Positions 45,275-52,749 of a stretch of 64,000 nucleotides of DNA are shown piece by piece (within the stretch, counting starts at the first letter, position 1; each line of letters opens with the position of its first letter). The stretch comes from Desulfopila sp. IMCC35008 (GTDB lineage Bacteria; Desulfobacterota; Desulfobulbia; Desulfobulbales; Desulfocapsaceae). The DNA lies in contig NZ_CP050700.1 of NCBI RefSeq assembly GCF_010646885.2, positions 5,648,001 to 5,712,000 of the forward strand, in the 5' to 3' direction. The notes beneath the pieces were generated by a model. It saw only the letters and a program-made list of their open reading frames with translations. It was not told the origin of the DNA and ran no database searches. The position numbers and the translations under genes are program-made.

Positions 45275-46396
45275 ATGTATTATGATAAGGCTATCGTCAC
45301 AACTCTGAAAAAATTGATTCTCAAAACGGCCATTACACGTGCCAAGGGTAAGCAGCAATGCGTCTTTCAGAGTAAATCTTTTTATAACCTGCTTAAAACC
45401 AAAACATCTTATAGCCAAACCGATTTGAATTTAGCCCTGGAGCAACTCTTCCAAGAAGAATTCTTGTCGGGAAGGTTCACTAAAGGCCCTTTTCAGATTC
45501 ATGGCAAGATCACAGTTGATGTACCAAAAAAAGACCTTCCTGATCACGAACAAGATTGGGTGAATATTTTGGGAAAAGGAGATCTTGCCGATAATGAGAA
45601 AATAGCGTTGTTGTCGGTTGGGCCAAAGCTCAAAGGTTTTTCGCGAGATCAAATGTATTCAATATTTTGCGCATTAATAGAATTACGTTCAGATCAAGCA
45701 AAATATGCAGGTAAAGCCATATATGATGTAAGTGCAAAATACTTTCTTGGTTCCTCAAAATTACTATCTACCATCCAGGCGGAGGCCAGGGCCTTTGGTA
45801 TAAATTTAGATTCTTTCGCCTCTTCATATAGATATATTTCTGTCGCCGGCAACAAGAATCCTGATGCGGTAATCATAGTGGAAAATCCGCATTCTTTTGA
45901 AACAGCAGTTCAAGCCGATGATAAACTCCAATATAGCTGGATTAGCTCATATGGGTTTGGAATTGCCCTCGAAAAAGACCTTAAATATGGGGAAATGCTG
46001 GTAGGTAATTTAACCAAGGAAAATCATGAGGGTGTGATCCGGTTGACCAGAAAAGGCAATCCAGAGCAATTGTCGACCCTTCTTTCACATAAAAACCTTT
46101 TCTTCTGGGGGGATCTTGATTTAGGTGGCCTACAAATCTTTCTAAAATTACAAAAAAACTTGCCTCACCTAAGGCTTTCCGGGCTATACAAATATTTGGC
46201 TGAAGAATTTAGAACTGGCAATGCACATCCCTATACGAAAGCAGTGGCCAAAGAAGGGCAACGGCCATTTTCGGTTGAAAATCAAGAAATAAAAGAACTA
46301 CTTGAGATTTGTCTCCAGGGTGGAGTAGATCAAGAGGTTGTTTGGCGTGATGAGATAATGTCGTTTGCAGGCGTAGGGTATAATTCTCAAGATTGA
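45275..46396 (+). CDS. Wadjet JetD-like Toprim nuclease
   Basis: JetD is the nuclease that cuts circular plasmids extruded by JetABC. Starting at 45275 the protein has 373 residues: an N-terminal DUF3322-like part and a C-terminal DUF2220 Toprim domain with the conserved Glu203 in VIIVENPHSFE and the metal-binding Asp280/Asp282 in FFWGDLDLGGL. The start at 45275 is preferred over 45233 as it avoids overlap with jetC. This is the clearest member of the four-gene set. Confidence 0.85.
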   Translation: MYYDKAIVTTLKKLILKTAITRAKGKQQCVFQSKSFYNLLKTKTSYSQTDLNLALEQLFQEEFLSGRFTKGPFQIHGKITVDVPKKDLPDHEQDWVNILGKGDLADNEKIALLSVGPKLKGFSRDQMYSIFCALIELRSDQAKYAGKAIYDVSAKYFLGSSKLLSTIQAEARAFGINLDSFASSYRYISVAGNKNPDAVIIVENPHSFETAVQADDKLQYSWISSYGFGIALEKDLKYGEMLVGNLTKENHEGVIRLTRKGNPEQLSTLLSHKNLFFWGDLDLGGLQIFLKLQKNLPHLRLSGLYKYLAEEFRTGNAHPYTKAVAKEGQRPFSVENQEIKELLEICLQGGVDQEVVWRDEIMSFAGVGYNSQD

Positions 46397-46564
46397 TACA
46401 GTAATTTCTTATGTTTAGTATTGCTGCAACACACCGAAATATCCTAAATATCTCTGAAAGTTAAAAAAGATAAATTATTCATAATGCTCTCTTTAGGTTT
46501 TGGTAGAATTTCTGTAAAAACAGTATGTTGATTGAAATAGCAAAGCATCTCTTGTCTTGCAAGG

Positions 46565-46918
46565 TTATTCTTGGCTTTCCTCACCATCAGTTTTCATAAA
46601 TGCATCAATCTCACGGGGAGTGTAGTAGCGAAAGCGGATTCTTTTGCTTAATCTCGCCGTATAGTCTGAGAAAGCCATAACAATTTCTCGTCCCTCAGCC
46701 ATTAGCTCTTCACCTTCTTCGTGTGAAATGCCATTCATTTCTCCTAGTCTGGCCTTGAAGTGCGCATAAGCCATGTCAAATTGCCGTAGAATATCGAACA
46801 TGGTTGAACCAAGAGGGGAGTTTACTTTAAGGACCCGAGAGCCACGTTCTTTGGCCATATTGATTTTTTTCTCCTGGATTTCCTGCCAGGATGGTTTTGT
46901 GTCATTTTTTTCGGCCAT
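46565..46918 (-). CDS. unknown protein at the end of the transfer module
   Basis: The 117-residue soluble protein is helical and basic at the start (SWQEIQEKKINMAKERGSRV) and rich in charged residues. I do not recognise a family. It has a strong ribosome-binding site (AGGAGG) and is the last gene of a five-gene minus-strand run with the coupling ATPase, so it probably belongs to transfer or its control. Confidence 0.65.
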   Translation of the reverse strand: MAEKNDTKPSWQEIQEKKINMAKERGSRVLKVNSPLGSTMFDILRQFDMAYAHFKARLGEMNGISHEEGEELMAEGREIVMAFSDYTARLSKRIRFRYYTPREIDAFMKTDGEESQE

Positions 46919-46927
46919 GTATGCCTC

Positions 46928-47650
46928 CTACAGTTGGGCTGAAATTGTTCTTTTGTTCTTTCTGACTTGGTACCTATGCCATAAATCCAGAAAGTACACT
47001 GAGCCGTACGGGAAAATTGCAGCCACAAGCATAATGCCTGCAGTTTCCGTCGCCACGGGAAGTAAATGTGGTTTAACCTCAAAGAATCCGGCATAGATGT
47101 TCTGGGCCCTGGCTCCAAACTGCTGGGCAAGTTTCCAGATATTTTCTGGTGTGCTTATCCGGTAAAGCACAAGATATACAACATATAAGAGGAAAGCCTT
47201 GATCAACAGGGACATTGCCCTTCCCATGAGCAGGGAATTGATGGCCTTCCTGGTGATGTTGCCGACATAATAGCGGCTTATATAACAGCACATGCCAGTG
47301 TTCACCAGCAACACAAGGTAAGGAATACTGCCGAAAATGAAGTGGCTGAACCAATCCAACTGCTTGAAGACAAAAGGAAATAGATAAAAGTGAAATACCG
47401 GAAAGAGCAACACAAGGGCAAACCCTTCGTGAAAGCCACTTTTCAGTCCTATCTTGAAAAAATCGAGGGTCCGTTCAAGTGTAAGGAATTCAGCCGGTAT
47501 GTTCTGCCCTTTGCTTTCGATGACGAAAAATTGCTGGACTTCGGAAATGGCATTCAAGAGATTCTTGGGCCTATAAATCCTGCCGCTATCGGTCGTGATA
47601 ATCTGGGCATTGGTATCATTTGGCCCTTTGTTCTCCCATTCCCTGCCCAT
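46928..47650 (-). CDS. multi-pass membrane protein of the transfer module
   Basis: The 240-residue protein has about four or five hydrophobic helices (residues ~78-95, ~105-125, ~140-165 and ~205-222) and no motif I can name. Its start overlaps the stop of the HD-domain gene, so they are coupled. It may be an inner-membrane partner of the coupling ATPase. Confidence 0.65.
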   Translation of the reverse strand: MGREWENKGPNDTNAQIITTDSGRIYRPKNLLNAISEVQQFFVIESKGQNIPAEFLTLERTLDFFKIGLKSGFHEGFALVLLFPVFHFYLFPFVFKQLDWFSHFIFGSIPYLVLLVNTGMCCYISRYYVGNITRKAINSLLMGRAMSLLIKAFLLYVVYLVLYRISTPENIWKLAQQFGARAQNIYAGFFEVKPHLLPVATETAGIMLVAAIFPYGSVYFLDLWHRYQVRKNKRTISAQL

Positions 47651-49092
47651 CAGTTTTCGTGTTCCGAATTATCACTGTCGAGATAGGGACTGACTTTAAC
47701 GATATCCCGCAGCATCTGTGGTTTAGCCTGTTCCATCTCTGCAACAGATCCAAACGATTCAGCATGAAACGGTGTGTAGTAGCCTTTGATAGTTTTGCCG
47801 ATTTTCCGAGTCACATTAAAGTATCCTCCGAAAAAGGTGTCTTTTATTAGCCCCCGGTCAACAACATCATGCTCGGCTCGGAGCTGATGAACGATAGTGA
47901 ATAAGACACCTCGCATGGATTCGTCCTTGTGTGCCATAGTGGCGATTTCCATACAACCTGCCTTTTCTGCCATTTTTCGTGCTACCTCTTCGAGCACTTT
48001 GGCCTGAAAATACACATGACCATCAGACATGGAAAAAGCCAGAAACCTACGGCCAAACATTTTGTTTATATAGGGTTTCAGATTATCCAAGAACTGTGAA
48101 GCCTCGAACCATGAGGAAATGTCAACCAGTTGCGGTGTAGTCTTCGGCTTTCTGGAATTGGTATCGTGTCCTTCGTTATAGATGTCTGCTTGAGCTTGCC
48201 ATGCTGCATCGTTTTTAGTGTTTTGATCAACTGTGGTAGCTGATGGTGGTGCGTGTTCCTTGGTATCCGCAAAATCTTTTTGTAGGGTGGTACTCTCAAG
48301 TTCCTTTTGTCTTGCTTGCTGGTCGGCTTTTTTCAGTGTTTTGCCGAGCAATCCTTTTGGCATCTTATGGTGGAGTTTTATTGCCTGAAGAATTTCATCT
48401 TTCTTCGGAAGATTTTCGAACTCGGAAATTCCAGCAAGTGGGCGTCCAGCGGCAAGGGGATGTTCTCCCAAGGAATAGAGATACCCTCGTATGGATTCAA
48501 GTTTGCCCAAGTCATGAGCAAGGGCTGCTATCATTGTGTCGGGGATAACATGCCAGGCCTTGTTTTCAGAGAGAAGCTGGACAACTTCTTCGGCGACGTT
48601 AAGAGAATGATCCAACAGGCTTATTCTTGCCAGAAGCTGGTACGTGTTTTCATCCCATCCTCCTTCTACATCCCCACGAATGTCAACCACTGAAGGGCAC
48701 TGACCTTGCTGATCGAGTAACGACAATAACCGAACGCAAACAGCCTTTTGCTGCGGAAACTTTTTAAACCAAACACTATTAAGATTGTTTTCCATGAATG
48801 CCGTTGCCCGGGGATTTCGAAGTTGGGTGGTTTTGTTGTCCTCAGAGAGAGACTGCTCGTCTCGCCATAAAGGGGAAAGCTCTGAAATATGGATTTCTTT
48901 GGTGTCTTCCTCTGTCCATAGTTTAGACAAGTCTCGTAAATGAATAGTGTTCTGAACAACGGTTTCCTTCTTTCTGCTCAAGGCCAAAACAGCAATAATG
49001 GTCATAATGAGCACGACAGCGAGTATTAGAAAACTACCATTCCAGCCAATTGCTCTGAGCCAACCGATGATGGCTTGTATTGCCTCCTTCAT
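47650..49092 (-). CDS. membrane-anchored HD-domain protein resembling MobH/TraI_2 relaxases
   Basis: The 480-residue protein has one N-terminal membrane helix (residues ~19-38), an HD domain with His162 (LLDHSLNVAEEV), His193-Asp194 (LAHDLGKL) and His241-His242 (KLHHKMP), and a C-terminal helical part. MobH relaxases carry such a three-His/HD centre, and their gene usually neighbours traD as here. The membrane anchor and the modest length differ from known MobH proteins (700-1000), so it may be a relaxase relative or an HD phosphohydrolase. Confidence 0.6.
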   Translation of the reverse strand: MKEAIQAIIGWLRAIGWNGSFLILAVVLIMTIIAVLALSRKKETVVQNTIHLRDLSKLWTEEDTKEIHISELSPLWRDEQSLSEDNKTTQLRNPRATAFMENNLNSVWFKKFPQQKAVCVRLLSLLDQQGQCPSVVDIRGDVEGGWDENTYQLLARISLLDHSLNVAEEVVQLLSENKAWHVIPDTMIAALAHDLGKLESIRGYLYSLGEHPLAAGRPLAGISEFENLPKKDEILQAIKLHHKMPKGLLGKTLKKADQQARQKELESTTLQKDFADTKEHAPPSATTVDQNTKNDAAWQAQADIYNEGHDTNSRKPKTTPQLVDISSWFEASQFLDNLKPYINKMFGRRFLAFSMSDGHVYFQAKVLEEVARKMAEKAGCMEIATMAHKDESMRGVLFTIVHQLRAEHDVVDRGLIKDTFFGGYFNVTRKIGKTIKGYYTPFHAESFGSVAEMEQAKPQMLRDIVKVSPYLDSDNSEHEN

Positions 49093-50453
49093 CTCTCACG
49101 GTTTGCTGCCGCCATAGTCGCTTTCGCCAGATCCGGAAAAGTGACTTTGAGTGTACTGTCATGAACTGTTGCCGTCTTTCCTTTATAGGTGCCGGAATAG
49201 GTGTTCAGAAAAATTTCCCGGGTGGCCATGTTCAGGACTTCAGTATGCTTGATTCGGACTTCTTCTGTCTCCCGGATCGAGAGTCCACCCCCGACTGATA
49301 TAATTGGTGAGAATCGTTTTTCTTCACCAAGATGCCTGGAAACATAGCTCGCTGTGTTCGCATCCGGTACCCGCATAAAAAGTTTGGTGTTGCAGTTATC
49401 CAGGATGGTGTTAGCTCGGTCTTCTCCAACTTCGGCATAGAGCTGACTAATCGACTGGCAATAGCCATGGATATAGACACCAGCTCCACCCGCTTTGGCA
49501 AAGAGATCCTCTATACCGTTGTAGAGTACTGACTGGGCCTCATCTATATGGAGCACAAGGGGAGGGGTGACGCTTTTGCCGCTGGAGTAGACCCGACCTA
49601 CAAAAGCTTGGATCATGGAGATGATCACCTTGCCGGCAGTATAGGCCGCTCTTTTGGTCAGGAGTGAACCCAGCTGAACAACTAAAATGATTCCTTTGTC
49701 CTGTTCCAGTCGTTTGATGAATCGATTTTCATCAGCTTTGCCGATAATCTGGCCCACATTTCCAGATGTTAACTCGGTTAAGGCCACACGGAGTGAGCTT
49801 GCGACTTTGGAATAGTAGTCTGCCGGAGTCGAGAGAATTTTCTGCATATCCCTTGATAGCTGTTCTGCTTCAGGGGTATTGATATAATCAAGTTGCTCCT
49901 TCAGTCGCTCCAAGTCCTGGTGGCTGATATGATTTTTAATGTCGTTCAGATTAAACGAAGGAGCTGCTCCGTTCACTTCGGCCAGCATGATCAGTGCCTG
50001 CACCACCACCAGGCTCACTTCGTAGGCTACTCCGAAAAAATATGGCTCCCGACCAACTGCAACTCCTGCTGTGATATGGGCGACCAGTTCTTCCGGCATG
50101 TAATATGAGGAAAGTGGATCAAGAATTGCGCTGAATTGTGGAAATATTGGAGTAATCAACATCAGGTCATGGAGACGGCCGGTAGCATCAGCCAATTGGG
50201 TGATTTTTGAAAAGAGATCGATATCCCCTTTGGGGTCAATTGCTACCACTGAATAGCCCTTGCTGATGTCCTGCTCGATGATATGTTCCATCAACCTTGT
50301 TTTTCCAACTCGGGTTGTACCAAAACACCAGAAATGCCCTTTGCGGAAATTATCTGGAAAGCCTAAATCTACTATTGTCTCCGGACGATCAAGGTGAACT
50401 CCAGTCCCGATATGCGTCCACTGTTCCTGTTGTTTTTTGTGCTTTCTGGTCAT
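49089..50453 (-). CDS. TraD-like type IV coupling ATPase
   Basis: The 454-residue protein has Walker A (FGTTRVGKTRL), Walker B (LVLHIDEAQSV) and the conserved VVAIDPKGDIDL and HGYCQSISQL segments of TraD/TraG coupling proteins, which feed DNA into a type IV secretion channel. It lacks the N-terminal membrane helices of full-length TraD and may instead partner with the membrane protein downstream. The start overlaps the next upstream gene by four bases. Confidence 0.8.
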   Translation of the reverse strand: MTRKHKKQQEQWTHIGTGVHLDRPETIVDLGFPDNFRKGHFWCFGTTRVGKTRLMEHIIEQDISKGYSVVAIDPKGDIDLFSKITQLADATGRLHDLMLITPIFPQFSAILDPLSSYYMPEELVAHITAGVAVGREPYFFGVAYEVSLVVVQALIMLAEVNGAAPSFNLNDIKNHISHQDLERLKEQLDYINTPEAEQLSRDMQKILSTPADYYSKVASSLRVALTELTSGNVGQIIGKADENRFIKRLEQDKGIILVVQLGSLLTKRAAYTAGKVIISMIQAFVGRVYSSGKSVTPPLVLHIDEAQSVLYNGIEDLFAKAGGAGVYIHGYCQSISQLYAEVGEDRANTILDNCNTKLFMRVPDANTASYVSRHLGEEKRFSPIISVGGGLSIRETEEVRIKHTEVLNMATREIFLNTYSGTYKGKTATVHDSTLKVTFPDLAKATMAAANRER

Positions 50454-51190
50454 TTGGCATTCTTTAGGAACCTGACTTCCATTTTTTCGCGAAGTTCACG
50501 TGTGACGGCAATAATTACTGATTTTGGTAGCTTCTTGGATGTAAGGACAAAACTTTTATGTCCCACATATCGTTTGGTACAACGTATTGAAACATTCTCC
50601 GCTGAAGCACCAAGATGCTCCGCCAGCAGAGTTTCCACCAAAGTTTTGGATACCCGATCGACAACGATTTTTAGTCTGGCGGTGCCATTAAGCATAATCG
50701 GATCGATTCGTCGGAGGTGAAAGGCTCGTTTCATGCCTATGGAGAAACTTCTTGTGTCACGTTCGTGTAAGCCGATTCGGTTTAATGGGCACATGGCAAG
50801 AATCTTTTCACCGGGAATGATTTCAGTTTCTATGTGAAAATTGCCCTCCGAATCGCGAGCTGCAATTTCACCCCAACGAAGTTCTTTCTCATGATATTTG
50901 TAGCGGTTGGTCTGTTTAAATAGAGCAGCTTTAGCCAAGTCCTCTTCAAGGTGCTTTTTCAAAGTATTCAAACCTCGCATTTTCGTAACATCAATCAATT
51001 GCTGCCTGATGACACCGCCTGTCTCATTGTACGCAACGGCCTCCACCTGTAGGTCGTCCCGGAAATGCACCATCACCTCAAGGCCATACCATTTTGACAG
51101 CATTGATGAAAATGTTCGTTCAATCTCTGTCATGGTTTCGGTCATAGTCATCCTATGTTTCTGGGCAAATGAAGCTATGATATCCTGCAT
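50450..51190 (-). CDS. unknown protein with KH-like C-terminus
   Basis: The 246-residue protein is the first gene of the transfer module. An N-terminal helical segment (TMTETMTEIERTFSSMLSKW) is followed by a beta-rich middle (GEIAARDSEGNFHIETEIIP) and a C-terminal region (KIVVDRVSKTLVETLLAEHL) reminiscent of NusA/KH-type RNA-binding folds. This likeness is weak. It may act in control or DNA processing. Confidence 0.55.
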   Translation of the reverse strand: MQDIIASFAQKHRMTMTETMTEIERTFSSMLSKWYGLEVMVHFRDDLQVEAVAYNETGGVIRQQLIDVTKMRGLNTLKKHLEEDLAKAALFKQTNRYKYHEKELRWGEIAARDSEGNFHIETEIIPGEKILAMCPLNRIGLHERDTRSFSIGMKRAFHLRRIDPIMLNGTARLKIVVDRVSKTLVETLLAEHLGASAENVSIRCTKRYVGHKSFVLTSKKLPKSVIIAVTRELREKMEVRFLKNAK

Positions 51191-51407
51191 GAACTCTGCA
51201 TCCTTTTGGTCTAGAGGAAGAGGGAACCTATGTTTGTAAGTTCTATAACCCTTTTTCGGGAGGGATGACGGTTTGCAAGGTCGGAAGCAATACTTTCAAG
51301 GATGTGTTGGATTTGTTTGATATTTAAAGGAACAGTGTTAGGATGGATAGCGCAAATAGCAGAGATAAGAACTGCATGATATCAAATAGAAGTAATCAAA
51401 ATAAGCG

Positions 51408-52517
51408 ATGAAGAATCAAAAACCTTCCTTAGGAAAGCCCACTCTTGTGGAGGTGGCAGTCAAATATCAAGTTGAGGATCTTCATGGTGCCTCAATCCCT
51501 GGAAGTCGCATGACCAAGATACTGGAGCAGTTGGAATCTGGTCAGTTACTCTCCAATTTCACTCTAGAGTATTTGCGCCAAAAAGGTTTCCACACACTAT
51601 ATCGCTATGCTCAAAAAGAAATTTCGTTTGCCGACTATCTGAAAGCAGCTGAAAATGAAAAATATGAACGCTGTTCTGCCGCTGAAATCAAGGCCCTTAG
51701 AGAAGAGGCCGAACAGAAGCGAAAGCGAGAGGCCTTACAGGCCAGGATGAGAAGGGAGCAAGAATTAGCGGCTGCGAAAAAGCGAGCCTTTGATAACGAT
51801 CCAAAGAATATTGCAAAGGCCAAGCAGAATGAGTTAAGGGCGAAGTACGATCTCTCATATTTTATCGAGAAAAACTATTTTCCAAAGGTCATGGACATTC
51901 TTCGTCGAGTTGATAATGGCATTCGGCTATCCGAAGAAGATATCGTTTGGCTGTCAACCAAAGGTAAAGAATATTTTACCATTGAATTAAGATTAGAGTA
52001 CCACAGGATTGAAGCTGAGTTTTATGCTGGTGAGTTTAAAAAAAATAGAGATCCATGGTCCGCTGTCAATGCAAGCAGTCACTATCGCAAATGTGGAAGA
52101 GCGAAAACAGCTGATTCAATGCTAACTACAATTGGCGTAACAAAGTTAAAGAATTCAAGGTTGAAATCGGCCCTCTGTACAACACACGGTGGTGTAAAAC
52201 GTGACCTAAGAAAATTGGAAGATGCGCTCAGCCTTGGAGAACAAGCACACCTGCTGACTCCAAAGGATTATCGTCCTTGCACGTTATTGGGGGCGGTGAA
52301 TATTGAAATCGGCAACTACAATCTGGGCCAGGCTTGGTATAAAAAAGCTGTCGAACGAGGAGCTAGTGAAAAGTCTGTAGATGATGATCTGCGAAGCATT
52401 TTCATGCGTGCAGAAAAATCAAAGCAGGAGGAGTTGCGCGATCACCTACTCAGGATCGATCCCGTCCGCTACAGCTGGGTGAAAAGGAACCATGGGAATC
52501 GAAGGAAAAGTGGCTGA
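51408..52517 (+). CDS. coiled-coil and TPR-like protein of unknown function
   Basis: The 369-residue protein has a strongly charged coiled coil (residues ~95-145, EEAEQKRKREALQARMRREQ) and a C-terminal part with TPR-like helices (LGEQAHLLTPKDYRPCTLLG, NYNLGQAWYKKAVERG). It is divergent from the transfer module across a 217-base gap. Start has no clear ribosome-binding site. Related proteins are often found in genomic islands; function unknown. Confidence 0.6.
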   Translation: MKNQKPSLGKPTLVEVAVKYQVEDLHGASIPGSRMTKILEQLESGQLLSNFTLEYLRQKGFHTLYRYAQKEISFADYLKAAENEKYERCSAAEIKALREEAEQKRKREALQARMRREQELAAAKKRAFDNDPKNIAKAKQNELRAKYDLSYFIEKNYFPKVMDILRRVDNGIRLSEEDIVWLSTKGKEYFTIELRLEYHRIEAEFYAGEFKKNRDPWSAVNASSHYRKCGRAKTADSMLTTIGVTKLKNSRLKSALCTTHGGVKRDLRKLEDALSLGEQAHLLTPKDYRPCTLLGAVNIEIGNYNLGQAWYKKAVERGASEKSVDDDLRSIFMRAEKSKQEELRDHLLRIDPVRYSWVKRNHGNRRKSG

Positions 52518-52749
52518 GGGTAGCCTTTTTCTTGGAAAGAAGAAGTGTTGCTCTTCGATGTAGTTGAGAAAATTTCATATCGGTTATCTGGGGAAATGAC
52601 ATCTTAAACGATTGAGAAATAGCTGTTCTCAGCCCTGTCACTCAAGGCGTTTGACTATGCATTCAGAGTTTGTCGCAACTCAACCTCTTTGATATTTGTC
52701 ACAGAGGCTGGATGAACTTTTTTCCTGAGCGTGTTTTTTCATTTTATTA

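Noticed and set aside
50450..51190. NusA-like transcription factor
   Set aside because: Only a faint likeness in the C-terminal part; the context is a transfer module, so no function is named.
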